64,000 bases of DNA from Biscogniauxia marginata (GCA_022695795.1 MU404182.1:35855-99854), one strand, 5' to 3'. Counted from the first letter of the stretch, positions 1-12,235 are shown. Made by a program: numbers and translations. The notes: generated by a model from the sequence alone, not told the origin.

Positions 1-960
1 CCACGTGTACTGGTCTCTGGGCTGTGACTTGTCCCGCCGGATCCGGCAACGGGACCCTCCCTGTCGGGGCTGGCACTCCCTGCGCTGGTCGAGCTAGCGG
101 GACGGCCCCCGGCAGGGGGTTCGGCAGAGTTATGCCCTGCGGCGACGTTCTCGGGGCGATTTCCACTCTCTCGGGCGCGGTCTGCACGAAGCCCTCGGCG
201 AGCTGCGCACTCTCGGCATCCTCCTTGTCGCCTCCATTACCCGCCCCTGCCGCCTCGCCCCCACCCTCGCCCGTCTTGGTCTTCTCCATCTCGTCCCGGA
301 AGCCCATCCTCAGCTCTGCGGGGACTTCCACCTCCTTCCGGGGCGCGGCAGCGCTCCCGCTCTCGGCCTCGAGCGCCTTGCACCGCTCCTCGCACTCAGC
401 GATTATCTCGGCGTTGCTCTTGGCGCAGACGCCGCACCTCCAGCCCTTGCTCTCGGCGGCCAGCCTCGTCCGCACGGCGTCGCTGGTGTCCAGGCCGCCG
501 ATCTGGCCGTTCGCTCCCGTCTCCATGAAGGTGCGCAGCGCGACGATGGCGGTGCGCACGCCCCAGGCCGGCTGCCACGTCTCCTCGTGGTGGCCCGAGA
601 TGCTGAGGCAGATCTCGCGGTTCGGCTCGAAGCGGCCGCTCGGGGTGGTGAAGCGGAACGAAGGCGGGCTGAGCGGGTACGTGGGCGGCAGGACGATGCG
701 CCCGTGGTAGATGCCCTCGGCGAAGGCGGACTTGGGAGGGCCGCGCATGGTGAAGTGCCACTCGAAGAGGTCGGATTCGAGGGGCGATGCGGTGTACTCG
801 GGCGAGGGGGAGTTGGAAAGCTCGGCGGCCTCTTTCACTGCAAGGATTTTCCCCATTATTAGTAAAAGAGAGCTGAGCAAACGCCCGGGGTTGTTGCGTG
901 GGAAGGCCTACAGATGCGCCGGATGGTGGGCGACTTGGAGTTGAATCTGGGCGTAGCCAT
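1..960 (-). CDS. Ubiquitin-conjugating enzyme E2, UBE2J1/UBC6-like (3' end beyond window)
   Basis: E2 enzyme that accepts ubiquitin from E1 and passes it to substrates; UBE2J family members are tail-anchored in the ER membrane and act in ER-associated degradation. Exon 1 is 912-960, exon 2 runs from 837 to below position 1; the 74-nt intron (838-911) has a clean GT donor, a TACTAAT-like branch site and a TGCAG acceptor, and the junction completes a Leu codon. The protein starts MATPRFNSKSPTIRRIL. The UBC core shows EWHF, YHGRIVLPPTYPLSPPSFRF and the active-site segment EICLSISGHHEETWQPAWG, with catalytic Cys at about residue 93, close to where it lies in UBE2J1. The rest is Gly/Glu- and then Pro/Ala-rich. 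The expected C-terminal membrane anchor would lie outside the window, so it is not seen. Confidence 0.92.
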
Positions 961-2969
961 CTTCTCTGGTTTGTCGCCGGGACAAATAAGTGCTACTGCT
1001 TCGATGGAGTGTCGATCATCTATGGCTCATTGCTGGATAAGTACGGATTGAAGATCGGAGACGAGCGCCTCTTGGCGATCGAATGTTACTCGGGGAGTCG
1101 GCCGAGGAAAGCCGGGAAATGATTGATTGTAGGTATTGGGGGATAAGGAATGTAGAAAGTGTGTCTAGGGTAGGTAATTAGAATAAATCGATGGTGGATG
1201 TGTGTGTGTGTGTGTATGCGTGAGTGTATGTGTGATTCACTAGGGGCCAAACGGAAGTGTTACATCGAAAATAAATCATGAAGCCAGATTGTCTTATTCA
1301 CTCGGAAAGGTGGTGATGGTTAAATGGACAAGGGTTCCTCAAGGTGTGTGTAGCAAGTGAGGTCACAGCATAAGGTTCCAGGTTCCAATCCATTAGAGCT
1401 ATAAAGGTAATTACGCAAGAGACTGAGGCTGTGCAGCTGTGGCTCCTTTTTTTCTCATAAGCACGTGACTCTAGCTAACATCGTTTTAATCTATCCAAGT
1501 TTTTTGTCTACCTGTTTCCTTTTATTAATAAACCAATTCTCTCTATAGTAATATAAGAAAAATCTAGAATTTGTATTATTAAAAAGGCGAAAAGTAGAGT
1601 GTATATATATATACATACTTATTATACCTTAGGTACTTGCTAGACACATATCAAAGCAATTTAAACTTGTCTACCTTTGCTCATCTTCTTCGAAAGAATC
1701 AGGCCCCGTTTCCAGGACCTGGCCATCGTGTTGCTTACATGTCTTCACTGTCCTTATTGTTGTCCTCAATGGTGTGCATTCTCTTGGATTTGCGGATATC
1801 TTGATGACTTTGTGCTGTATCAGACTTTCTATCATCCATCGCTGGAGATGAGTGAAGAATACCCTTCCCCTTCCTTCATTCTCTCAGCCTTCGTCATAGT
1901 TTTTGTCTTTTTCCGCATTAGATCGTTATTTTTATTCTCAGCTTAAAAATCATTTTGCATCGCTTGTCCGTAAGGTTGGTAATCGTTGAAGCATGACAAC
2001 TAATACTGAGTTACATCTTTGTGGTGAGTGTGTTTGGTGGTAGTATGTATGATACAATTTGTGAATATTTAAATATGCAAAGTAACCCCCCTTCCCTTTT
2101 TCTATTTTAATACTTTCAACCCCTAGAGATGATCTATCGAGATTAAGCCTCTTGTTCAGTCACGAGTCATCAAATTTGGGCTTGGTTTTACGTATTTGGC
2201 GCTCTTATAACGCAGTATATACCTATATAGTCATAAGAGTGCAAACATAGCTGGTGCTTTCCCATGTACGCCAAGCAAAAGTAACCCTTTCATATGTACC
2301 TACCTAGGAGGTAGGTAAAGGTGCCCCTCCAGTTTATCTTGCATGCTTGCTGTCTTAGACCTCCCACCTTGAAGTACACATAGGTATCAATACTTACTAA
2401 AGACACTAGTTTTGTAGACAACATCTGTAAAATACTAAGCATCTTTCTTGTAGTTGAGCTGGTAATAAGTGCCTAAGTACATTTCTCTAGTGACAGGTAG
2501 GTATGTACATAAATTAGGTACCCCAATGGCTGCCTAATGGTGGAAGTATGTACAATACTCATGAAGTCACGATCTTCTACCAGGTAGTGTCAACAACTGC
2601 GCCGACTGGAAGTGTCTACATGTAGGTACATGTAGGTAAGGTACTAAACTACATGTACCTTCAAGGCACCTTCTCCCATCACGCTGTGCCTTCTCCCCAT
2701 CCTGCACCACCACTTGGGTGCCTCCCATTCTTTCCGACGTCGTTCCTTCTAAGGATTTCCTCACTGCAGGTGATGAAAATCCCTTACCTGCGTTAATCTG
2801 CCAAAGTATGTCCCTTCTTCACCTGCATTCTTTTCACACCAGCTTGCCACAAACCCTCTTTCTTCTCTACTACACCATTCAATCTGCCTCCACGAGACTT
2901 GCACGTTCCGTGGCATCCATCAACCCCCATCAGTTCGCCGACACTAATCCCTGATGTGCTACAGCTAAC
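961..2969. other. Divergent intergenic region between the E2 gene and the zinc-finger gene
   Basis: About 2 kb between two genes transcribed away from each other, so it should hold both promoters. It contains a (GT)n microsatellite near 1198-1236 and repeated ACATGTAGGT and ACCTACCTAGG-type motifs near 2296-2320 and 2615-2660. An open frame at 1677-1946 has no recognisable domain and sits in AT-rich DNA, so I do not call it a gene. A pyrimidine-rich stretch at about 2690-2950 probably forms the leader of the zinc-finger gene. Confidence 0.6.
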
Positions 2970-4343
2970 ATGGAATCCGGCATTAATACTGCCATGGCAA
3001 ACCTGAGCACGGCCAACAAGCCTCGTGCTGGCCCTCGGCGGTGCCCCAAATGCAACAAGCTCTGTGAGACGCGCAAGGACCTGTGGATACACCAGACAGT
3101 ACAGGGACATCACCTCTGTAATGAGTGTGACGCTACTTTCCACGATGATAAAGCTTTAGTTGATCACAAACAGGCCGCAAGTCCCCCCCCTGCTCATTAT
3201 ATCGTCTCGACTATGTGTACGTGGACTAACCGCCAAATTCTGTAGAATCATAGAGCTGATCAGAACATCGTCTGCCCCGGCTGCGGGGAAACCTTCCTTC
3301 GTGCAGGCGCTTGGATGCACCACATCGAGCAGAAGCAATGCCCTGTCATCTTCCCGTCTGTCGTCGAGGCTCGTCGCGATGAAAGACTCAAGTTTGCACA
3401 GGCACTGCAAGACCGCAACCCAGCCACCAGGAAAAAGCTATACTTCCACCCGCCGAGTGTCACCAAGGATGATGGCGTCACCAAGACTCGACTCGAGTTT
3501 GACTGCCACCGCCCACACGACTCTCCTGATGCCAACAAGCTCTACTTCCGACCGGATGACTTCCCCCGCACCGCCGTACAAAAGTTTCGCTCTGGCGACT
3601 CTAAGGCGCCTGACCTCCTGACTGGCGACAATTCCGATCCCCTCGAGCAGAAGCCAGGTAATGCTTGGGCTCAAAAGAAGCAGCTCTTTCCCAACTCATT
3701 CCAAGCTGTTCCACCCCCGCCCGAGCTCATGGAGAATCTCAGACAGCCTGGTCCTGGAGCTAGTTCTGTCCGTCCTTCTGGAGAGCGCATTATCGACCCT
3801 GACGATCCCGACTTCAATGCGTCGTTGTTCAAGTGTCCCATCCTTGGAACCTTCAAGTGCCCCTATATACGCTGCAAGTAAGTGTGGATGTAAGAATTAT
3901 TTGCAAATCTCCGTTACTGACATCTCAGTAGGGTCAAGCCGAAGACTGCGAATGGTCTGATCATGCATCTCAGGTCCCCTGTTCACTCCAACGTGGACAT
4001 CTCGTGTCCAGCTTGCAAGAATGTATTCAAGACTATGACGGCCTGGGTGCAGCACACGGAGTCAAGTACGACCTGCAATATTCGCGATACAGAAGACTAC
4101 CGCCCAGCTTTAGGCCAGCTCACTGGCGGTATCCTAGATGTCCATCCCACTAAGACGATGAAGAATAATACGCCCCTGTTCAAGGTCGACAAGAATTTTG
4201 TCAAAGAGATGGGTTATAACAAACCCGCGCCCATACCCGGCTTGGAGATACAGGAGCCCAATGACAACGTGGGAGAAGAAAAGAAGAAGAAGCAGGAGAA
4301 CTCCCGCAAGGAAAACCGAAAGGATCGCCAGTCGCACCGCTAA
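2970..4343 (+). CDS. C2H2-type zinc-finger protein with a GC-AG first intron
   Basis: Three exons: 2970-3176, 3246-3877 and 3932-4343, giving 416 residues. Fingers in order: C25/C28/H41/H47; C50/C53/H66/H71; C79/C82/H95/C101; then two cysteine/histidine clusters in the last third (around CPYIRC and CPACKN). The first intron starts with GCAAGT rather than GT, has a CTAAC branch site and ends TGTAG. Only this junction restores the second finger (C-x2-C-x12-H-x4-H) and keeps the frame; the nearest plausible GT donors break one or the other. The second intron (54 nt) is canonical GTAAGT with a CTGAC branch. The C-terminus is Lys/Arg/Glu-rich and could be a nuclear localisation signal. A nucleic-acid-binding or regulatory role is inferred from the fingers; no ortholog name is recognised. 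Confidence 0.85.
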
Positions 4344-5504
4344 CCTCTCAACTCTTTAATGTTTCAGCGTCCTTCAGAACATCAAGGTCGATGATGGGCG
4401 CTTCAATACTTGCGATGACTTTCCCGTATTTGCGTTGCTTTATTGCTTTTTCGTTTCCCGTGATGTGTTCATCACCAGAACAGGGTCAACACTACTATGG
4501 CATCTAGGTCAGCTGTGTGTGCCTAGATTAGGTATGCCTGTGAACGGTGGATAATGGAAAGGAATCGTAGCTAGATAGATAGCTGATCTAGATTCTCAGA
4601 GCTCATGACTCGGTGGTTTGTACATCAGTGCAGATAGGTACTGCATGCAATTTTCTTTCCACTCTGAAGACCATTTCCCCATCATCGTGACGTTACATTT
4701 AAATCCCAACCCTATGGTTTTATGAGTTTTTGATTGGAAATGAATATCCCTGGTGATGTCAATTGGAAAGTTAGATGTTACAATATCAGACAAGCAGGAA
4801 TCAAGACAAAAATAATTAAATACTAAAAATTAATGAGCCTGCGATTCAATATTAGTTGGGGTTGATGCTCTCCCCTTTAGCCTAGGCTTCATATATGAAC
4901 GGGCAGGGCTACTAATATCGAAACAGCAGATCACTCGTCTGCGGCTGAATACAAAGATGCGGAGCACAACTCGTAACGGATAAGAGCCCTCTCCCACACA
5001 ACATTATCTCACCACACAGCTCTTCATATAAACGAGAGGCCTAATTTCCCCGCGTCTCCCCCAATCGACAGACTGAACAGGCAGACCGTGGACCCTGCAT
5101 ATGCGACGACCATAGATTGGACGTTGTGCTTGGCGGGCCGGGTGATCCAGCTTGGGTCTTCCAAGCCGGCAGTTGCGCTGGACAGATAGGATGGGTTAGG
5201 TTCTGCGCGGTATTAGGGAACCCTTTGGCCTATCCGGAAAGCCGGGTGAAAGTGGGAAAGACATTCGAGGAAAACTTTGTCTGTTGCGGAAAAGAGGGAA
5301 TAAGGGATCTATCTACTGCCCCCCGGAGAGAGGGGGATACCTTTTAAGAATGTTACTTTACTACTACTACTATACCTATGTAGCTTTTCGCCTTCACTTA
5401 CGCGACTCACCTAGGTAGCTAGGGACTTATTTTCCCGTTGTTAAAAAAAAGGTTACCTTGACTGCCTACTAGCTAGGTTGTTATTACCTACCCAACGACC
5501 GACC
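4344..5504. other. Intergenic region upstream of the cellulase
   Basis: 3' region of the zinc-finger gene followed by the promoter of the GH7 gene. A CCTAGGTAGCTAGG motif and CTACTACTAC triplets lie close upstream of the cellulase. An open frame at 5117-5347 shows no domain. No RNA gene seen. Confidence 0.5.
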
Positions 5505-7006
5505 ATGCACGTCCCCCTCAGCGCGACCTCGTGGGTCCTCGCTCTCGTCCTTGCTAGCTGGGCCGCGGCGCAGGGCGTGGGGACGGCGGACGCGCACCCG
5601 CGGCTGACGACGGAGAAGTGCACGACGCAGGGCGGGTGCGTCGCGCAGAACACGTCGCTCGTGCTCGACGCGAGCTTCCACGGGCTGCGCGCGAGGGATA
5701 GCAGCAGCAGCAGCAACAGTACCGGCAGTGCTGATACCGGCAACAGTAGCTGCGGCGGCGGGTTCGACGGCAAGCCCCTGAGCGTGGCGCTGTGTCCGGA
5801 CGCGGAGACGTGCGCGCGCAACTGCGTCTTCGACGGGGCCGAGTACGAAGGGAACGGGGTGTTCGCGGACGGTGGCGGCGCAGTGGTGCTGCGGCAATAC
5901 ATGGAGCGGGAGGACGGGACGGCGGAGAAGGTCAGCCCGAGGGTTTACCTGCTGGATGACGGCGGCGGCGGGGAGGACGGGGATAATAAGAACTACGAGC
6001 TGCTGTATCTGAAGAACCAGGAGATCAGCTTCGACGTCGACGTCTCGAAGCTGGTCTGTGGCATGAACGGCGCCTTGTACCTGGCCGAGATGAACGCGAC
6101 GGGCGCGCGCGGCGATCTGAACCCGGCCGGGGCGCGCTACGGCACCGGGTACTGCGACGCGCAATGCCCGGTGCTTCCTTTTATCAACGGAGTGGCAAGT
6201 TTTCCCAAGTCCCAAGTCAATCCCGGCTGAACGATCCTCACAAACCGAACCACCTGCCAGGGAAGTGGTTTTTTCTTGTATCACACGGGAACGCTCGAGT
6301 ATCTTGCTAACGACTTTGAGCCGATATCCAGGCAAATATGGAATCTCGAGGCGCGTGCTGTAGCGAGATGGACCTCTGGGAGGGCAACGCGCTCGCGGCG
6401 GCCTTCACGCCGCACACGTGCAGCGAGCCGGGGCTATACGCCTGCGCCGGCGGCGAGTGCGGCACCATCGGCGTGTGCTCCAAGTCGGGGTGCGAGTACA
6501 ACACGTACCGGCTGGGCAACAAGACGTTCTACGGCGGCGGGGAGGGGGCGACGGTCGACACGTCGCGGCCGTTCACGGTGACGACGCAGTTCCTGACCAA
6601 CACGGGGGACGCGACACCGGCGGCGATCCTCAACGAGATACGGCGGCTGTACGTGCAGGACGGGCGCGTCATCGCCAACGCGGCCGTCGCGGACCCGTAC
6701 ATGCCGCCCGGCGACTCGATCAAGATGAGCCACTGCCAGGCCAGCATCGGGGGCACGTTCGAGAACCTCGGGGGCCTGCGCCAGATGGGGCGCGCGATGG
6801 ACCGCGGCATGGTGCTGGTGGCGCGCATCTGGAACGACGACGCCGGCTTCATGAACTGGCTCGACGCGGGGGACGCGGGGCCCTGCTCGGCGACGGAGGG
6901 GGACCCCCGGCTCATCGCCGAGCGCCATGCCGACACGCAGGTCGCGTTCTCGAATATTCGCTGGGGCGACCTGGGGAGCACGTACGCTGGCGAGGCTGCG
7001 GCCTAG
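5505..7006 (+). CDS. Secreted glycoside hydrolase family 7 (endoglucanase-like cellulase)
   Basis: Hydrolyses beta-1,4-glucosidic bonds in cellulose with retention of configuration; acts outside the cell on plant cell walls. Exons 5505-6194 and 6332-7006 give 454 residues. I chose the ATG at 5505 because it begins a typical signal peptide (residues 1 to about 22, ending in Ala-Ala-Ala-Gln); an upstream in-frame ATG at 5478 would bury it. GH7 landmarks: HPRLTTEKCTTQGGCV near the mature N-terminus, QCPVLPFING before the intron, and the catalytic CCSEMDLWEGN, giving nucleophile Glu242, Asp244 and acid/base Glu247. The C-terminal block MVLVARIWNDD..MNWLDAGDAGPCS..EG and FSNIRWGDLGST is also family-typical. 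There is no linker or cellulose-binding module. The intron is best read as GC-AG (GCAAGT donor at 6195, CTAAC branch); a weaker GT donor at 6192 would delete one Val. The E-x-D-x-x-E-G-N form resembles endoglucanases more than cellobiohydrolases, but that is not decisive. Confidence 0.93.
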
Positions 7007-8139
7007 AGAATGACCGCCCGTACTGAACTACACTATTTGCTTGTCAAGTGCCGAGTTGCGGGTGGGTTGCTGTGGTGCTTGGTGCTCTGGCTAGCTGGCT
7101 TAATCTGTCGAGACAAGATGGTATTGGCCATGACGACAACAACGACGACGAGATGGCGTCATGGTTGATGACTTAGGTAGTTAGCCATCCTGTCCGGGTT
7201 CGACGCTGCTCCTGTCGATATGCGACATGTCTGTGTGCCTAGTTCACCTACGTGGAGAGGCACGACTTGATCGATCCATGTTCGGTATATTAATACACCT
7301 TTTCCCCGTCTACCAGTGGGCGAGCTTGGTGTTGATGAGAGCAAGATTAATAATATCGTATAAATGGCCGGCTGGCGAATTAAAAATGGTGTTTGGTCTG
7401 ATTTAAACTTCCTACGTATTATGTCGTATCGATGATTCTATTCTAGTCAGCCAATCAGTCGCCCGGGGTAGATTGATTCGAGGCCGTATCGTGAAATACG
7501 CTTTCTTTTTTTCCCCTGCCAACTTGAGGCCTTGGTGTGAGAGTGTAGGTATTGTGCTTTCAGGGCAATTTGAGTTGAACGTGGTAGGATTTCCATGGGA
7601 TATCCCAGATGTTGTAGGCGAGTGAGCCACAGATAAACCTAGTATTCGTCATTTGTCATGAGCGCGTTGGTCCGGGTAACCTCGTGGGCGTGCGAAGCTG
7701 CAGCAGAAAGTCGCGTGCTAACTAACCCGAGGGTTCCGTTGCACCGCCACAGTCCCTGATCACTGGGCCAATAGCGAGACCCAACAAGAAGCCAAGCCGC
7801 TAAAAATGCGCTCTGCTCCACCCTGAAGCTACCGCTAAAACCAGCCCCTGTCCAGGTGCCCCGTCAGCCTGCGTTAGATCGCCAATGTCCATCTACAGTG
7901 AGCATCAACTCTTGTTGCTTCTTTCCTCCGACAAGTTTTGGTCTGCACCCCTTTTTCCATACCGATTTTCATGCCATCTTTCTCTGATCTCTCGATAAAC
8001 CATCTACCCGGCGCGGAACCGCCTGTATCTAGACGAATTTCCTGATGGCGATGCGATAGATAATATTACTTGATTTTTCTTTTCTTTTTTCCTCGTGTCC
8101 GCCGACTCTCGTGCCGCCGTACCGCTACAACGACCCTCC
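7007..8139. other. Intergenic region between the cellulase and the palmitoyltransferase
   Basis: About 1.1 kb. Nothing coding is supported; short open frames on the minus strand show no domain. The segment from about 7900 to 8139 is pyrimidine-rich and probably the leader of the palmitoyltransferase gene. Confidence 0.5.
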
Positions 8140-9831
8140 ATGGATAGAATCCCGTCTCCCACGCTACGATCTCCTGGCAGCATGTCTCCCAGATGGGCAC
8201 GCAGGGCCGAGCGCTATTGTTGCCTCGGCCTGAAATACTTCCCTCTGGCCTTCGTCTATTCCCTCACCACCTGGGCTGTTTGGGTCGTGGTTAATATCGG
8301 CTCTACGCCATCTAAGAAGGAAACAAGCTGGACAGGTACGTCGTCCGTCGTATGAACCAGAGGACTCGGACTCGGCCGCCTTGAGCGGGAAGGACGGGGC
8401 ACTAACCGTATATCGACTCCAGGGACCAAATCCTCCATCTTCGGCGTCCTTCTCTACCTGATGCTCAACTGGTGTTACACTACTGCTGTCTTCACGAGCC
8501 CCGGGAGCACCACGAACGATTCGGGCTACTCAACCTTGCCGACTGTCGCACCGCCTCGAGCGACCTCGTTTACCGTTAAGTCCACTGGCGAGCTTCGCTT
8601 TTGCAAAAAGTGCCAGGCCCGTAAGCCCGACCGCGCCCATCACTGTTCCACCTGCCAACGTTGTGTGCTCAAGATGGACCATCACTGTCCGTGGCTGGCT
8701 ACCTGTATCGGTCTTCGAAACCACAAGGCCTTCTTGCTATTCTTGATATATACCACCTTGTTTGCTTTCTACGCCTTTGCTGTTTCTGGGTCCTGGGTCT
8801 ATGACGAGCTATTGAGCCAGACCCAGTATGTTGATACCCTGATGCCCGTCAATTTTATTATGCTTGCCGTTGTTTCGGGGATTATTGGTCTGGTTGTTGG
8901 TGCGTTTACGGCCTGGCACATAATGCTTGCAAGTCGGGGCCAAACGACCATCGAGTGCCTCGAGAAGACGCGGTATCTGAGCCCGTTGCGGAAGACGCTA
9001 CAGCACCAGTTCACAGCGCGGCAGCATGGTGAAGGCATCCCACTACCCAAGTACGGGCAGCAGCTACTGGATATTCATGCGAATGCTCTGCCGGGTATCA
9101 TGAGGCCGGAAGAGGGGGAAACAAGGGCCAGCACAGATTCTGGGATGCCTCCTCATCTATCTTATGAGGATATGGAGAGGTATCGTGCCAGGAAACGGTA
9201 TGAGGAATATATGGATGAGCAGGACTCGGAGAAGCTACCGAACGCGTTCGATCTTGGTGTGAAGCGGAATTTGCTTCACTTATTCGGACCGGCGCCTTTC
9301 CTCTGGTTTTTTCCTGTCAGTAACACGACAGGTGACGGTTGGTCCTGGGAGGCAAGTCCAAAATGGTTGGCAGCGCGTGATCGAATTGCACGCGACCGGG
9401 AAGAGCAAAGACAACGAGAACGTGCCGCTGGATGGGGCGACCCGGAACCCCTGTATTCCCCACCCTCGGAGCCGGCAAAGCCCGCAAGTAGGCATTACAT
9501 AGCAAAACCTGCTACAGCCCCTAGTAGTCGGCGGCCACCCTCCAAGGCAGACCGCGTCTTGGGCCGCGATCCTAACCTTTACGTTGACGAGCCACCGACT
9601 TCGGTCTCCATGAGGACACTAGATCACAAGGGCCACGACTACGAGGACGAACTGGAGGTCAGTAGTGACGAGGAGACTGCTGCTGAGCACAGGGCCCTGA
9701 ACCTCGTGACGAATGGCGGATGGGCTCGAAGTGGTGCCAGCGGCTTGCTGCGGGGATCCTCCTCGAGGTATAGCGGCACGCCATCTCCAACAAAGAGCAC
9801 TGCTCCGGATGATGACGACGGAGTAGACTGA
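8140..9831 (+). CDS. PFA3: Palmitoyltransferase, DHHC family (Pfa3-like)
   Basis: Integral membrane protein S-acyltransferase that attaches palmitate to cysteines of target proteins; yeast Pfa3 acts at the vacuole on Vac8. Exons 8140-8335 and 8423-9831 give 534 residues; the 87-nt intron is GTACGT with a CTAAC branch. Start is the first ATG in frame, in a TCC-ATGG context; the codon at 8095 in the same frame is GTG. Two membrane segments (KYFPLAFVYSLTTWAVWVVV and FGVLLYLMLNW) precede the cysteine-rich domain CKKCQARKPDRAHHCSTCQR, then DHHCPW with catalytic Cys154, then two more membrane segments. A TTIE segment and an NAFDLGVKRN segment follow, matching the TTxE and N-x-x-D-x-G motifs of the family. 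The last 200 residues are polar and acidic, probably cytosolic. Four membrane segments and motif order fit Pfa3; assignment to Pfa3 rather than another DHHC paralog is inference. Confidence 0.9.
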
Positions 9832-10600
9832 ATCTGAATAGCTGCTATAGGGGCTGATGTTTTCGGGTTTGGGGCTTTGGGGGGAACTGGAATAGACATT
9901 AGGCGGGGAGGTAGATGCATGAACGGACGGATGGACGGCTGCTTGCTTCTTTTCTTCCTGTTGCTTGCTGCGCTCTAGTGTACCACTACGTTCTAGTGTG
10001 CGTGCGGACTTACGTGTGCACGCGTTGCACGCTGCGGGTATATCATCCCTATTTGCATGGCTGGGGCGTTTTTTCTTTCCTTTTTTTCAAGTTGACGATA
10101 TATGTTCAAAGTTTGGACTATGAAACTTCAAGCCTTTCTATTTTGATTTATTTTTTGGTGTCATTATGGATTAACGTGTAACTGTTGAGTTTTAGGGGAG
10201 GGGGGAATATTATTTATATATAGGTATATAGGAGTTGATAGGGAAAACGGCTAATGAAATACTTTTTACGCGCTGATACTTGATGGAAGCGTTAGCTTGG
10301 GAGAGAACTGCTGGATGTAAGCGCGAGCGCGAGCGCGAGCCTTGAAGACTTAGGTAGGTAGGGTAGCTTCATAGGGTCTATCTACATACTCTAGATTATG
10401 GTATATAGCAAGTCCGAAGCTATTAACTGTCTTGCGAGATCCCTAATACCGGTGTTTTTTTTGTAAGAGTTCGCTCGTCAGTCTATTATCAACCGATAAG
10501 TTTCAGGGCCATCAGCGAAGGAAGCCCTGAACAGGCTAGAAAAACTCACAATTTTTGAGGTATGATATCATTAGGTACTCATGGCCCTTAACTTCATAGA

Positions 10601-11224
10601 TCATACAAATCTCTTGCTTTGTTGTCGAACGTTCGATGATGCGTAAAGCCAAGGAGGTACGCACCAATTATGGCACTTACCTTTAGACCTGTCTCCAAGC
10701 CTCGTAGATCCTTGGCCATACAACAACACCGAACTGAAAATAACCTCACTTTGTACGATCAGGTCGTCCCTGGTTCGGGGGCAAGCCAACAGATGGTGAT
10801 GCCTAGACACTGCCGTCTGGGAAGATGAACAGAATCTTGGCCCGCTATCCGGGGATTCTTCCTTGCGAAATGGCGGAAGTAGCAGGTGACGGGACGTCTC
10901 CTGTGATGGACGGGAAATCGGTAATATTGTTTTGGGGGGGGGCGGTATAATCAGACCTGGAACGTCCACCGACGGGGCGGTGTCACTCAAACGGACTTGT
11001 GGCTGACGAACAACTCGATCCGTCTGGGGACCCTTTTTTGGATATAGCATGGTGTTGATAGGGAATAAGGCCTCTTGCAGCGCGCAAATAGGGCCCAGCG
11101 GTGTCGGTATGGAGTATGCGTCGAGCTCAGCGCGATAAGGTATATCCTGGATGACCGGCATTGGCCCCATGAGTGCGTCAGCTTGAGGTCGAGTCGAGGT
11201 CAATGCCTCCGAGACCCTGACCAC
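10601..11224 (-). CDS. Doubtful open reading frame, no recognised domain
   Basis: A frame of 207 codons that stays open upstream to about 11387. The codon at 11224 is GTG, so no convincing ATG start is present there; an internal ATG lies 18 codons on. The translation is rich in Pro, Ser and Arg and shows no domain, signal peptide or membrane segment I recognise. It could be the 3' part of a spliced gene, a decayed gene, or chance. No splice signals with good consensus were identified around it. Listed only because it is the longest frame in this interval. Confidence 0.18.
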   Translation of the reverse strand: MVRVSEALTSTRPQADALMGPMPVIQDIPYRAELDAYSIPTPLGPICALQEALFPINTMLYPKKGPQTDRVVRQPQVRLSDTAPSVDVPGLIIPPPPKTILPISRPSQETSRHLLLPPFRKEESPDSGPRFCSSSQTAVSRHHHLLACPRTRDDLIVQSEVIFSSVLLYGQGSTRLGDRSKGKCHNWCVPPWLYASSNVRQQSKRFV

Positions 11225-11812
11225 GCCTGCAACGGCGCTGTCGAAGCTGCCGACTCGGCTTGTGGTACTGGTTACCTTTGCCTCCTCTGCCTTGATATAT
11301 CTTGGGGGTTTGGCTGCTGGGGACAGGATGAACTTAAGTAATCGCCGTGGAACACCTTGGATATAATCGTACTGAGTCTAGTACATAGGCTATGACAATA
11401 CATTGGCGGCATATCCTGTCGAGATGATCCCTTTGACTGGGCACATTCGTTTAGAGACTGGCGGTCTGACTCATCAACAAATTTGACCCGGCAGGCCGCA
11501 AGCTGTCCAATTTCGTTGTCGTGTTCCTGTAGCTTGTCATGTTGAGATGAGACGAAGATATGAGGTTAGGATTAAGTGTATTAGTTCAAGGTGAGTCTAG
11601 ATAGGTAGGTGGGTGAAGCTCATCTATATAGGGACAGGAGACCAGGGGTCGTACACCCCATATTTCAACATGTCAGTCTCAGTCTGGGTGGGGGACTCTG
11701 TGTCACTCAGCTTTCATCGTGAACTGTGAATGAGACACTGGCATCCTTCGACGTCCGGTCGAACTTGGCTGTGCAACACAAAAATTACCTTCCATTTAGC
11801 AGAGCTAATTGA

Positions 11813-12235
11813 GGCTCTCTGGATGTCCATGTCAGCGACGGTGACGATAAGTCCTCGGAAGAGCGGCTGGAAGCACTCGATAACTTATGTCCCAACGGAG
11901 AAGCTAATATCTGTATATACGGCCTAATTTTCATTTGAATATCAACAATGCCTGTTGACAAGAAAAGTAAGCCGATCACCTACCGGCGTATAGAGGCTGT
12001 AACCGTCAACTTTGTGTCACTGGATGAACGGCATCAGGTCCGCACGGCTAACACCACAATCAATAACACTGTCATAGCCCTGGCTGGTGACTTTTTCTCT
12101 ACCAGCACCCCGTGGATAATAGTGATGAGCTCAAGGTTTGTGGTATCTGCTATGGTGGGCTGGAGCTCCTTGGCCACGGCGTGCGTTGCTCGAGACAGCC
12201 TTCTTTCATCTGTAGGACGAGAGCGATTGATTTAG
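11813..12235 (+). pseudogene. Possible relic of a protein gene
   Basis: Two short protein-like stretches. The first (11813-11932) reads SLDVHVSDGDDKSSEERLEA and ends ICIYGLIFI before a stop. The second begins with an ATG at 11948 (MPVDKKSKPITYRRIEAV) and runs 95 codons, but its character changes after about residue 55, as if the frame had shifted. Amino-acid composition of the first parts is protein-like (balanced, acidic, few rare residues). I recognise no family. It may be the damaged end of a gene or one gene with introns I could not place. Confidence 0.2.

Noticed and set aside
24..710. 228-codon plus-strand frame over the E2 gene
   Set aside because: It is the opposite-strand shadow of the UBE2J-type coding sequence, whose catalytic motif reads on the minus strand.
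1677..1946. 89-codon hydrophobic plus-strand frame
   Set aside because: Its first codon is TTG, not ATG (an ATG appears only late in the frame), and it shows no domain.
5484..6335. 283-codon minus-strand frame over the cellulase
   Set aside because: Arg/Val/Ala-rich translation typical of the reverse of a GC-rich gene; GH7 motifs are clear on the plus strand.
6418..7026. 202-codon alternative plus-strand frame in the cellulase second exon
   Set aside because: Frame-shifted shadow of the GH7 catalytic exon.
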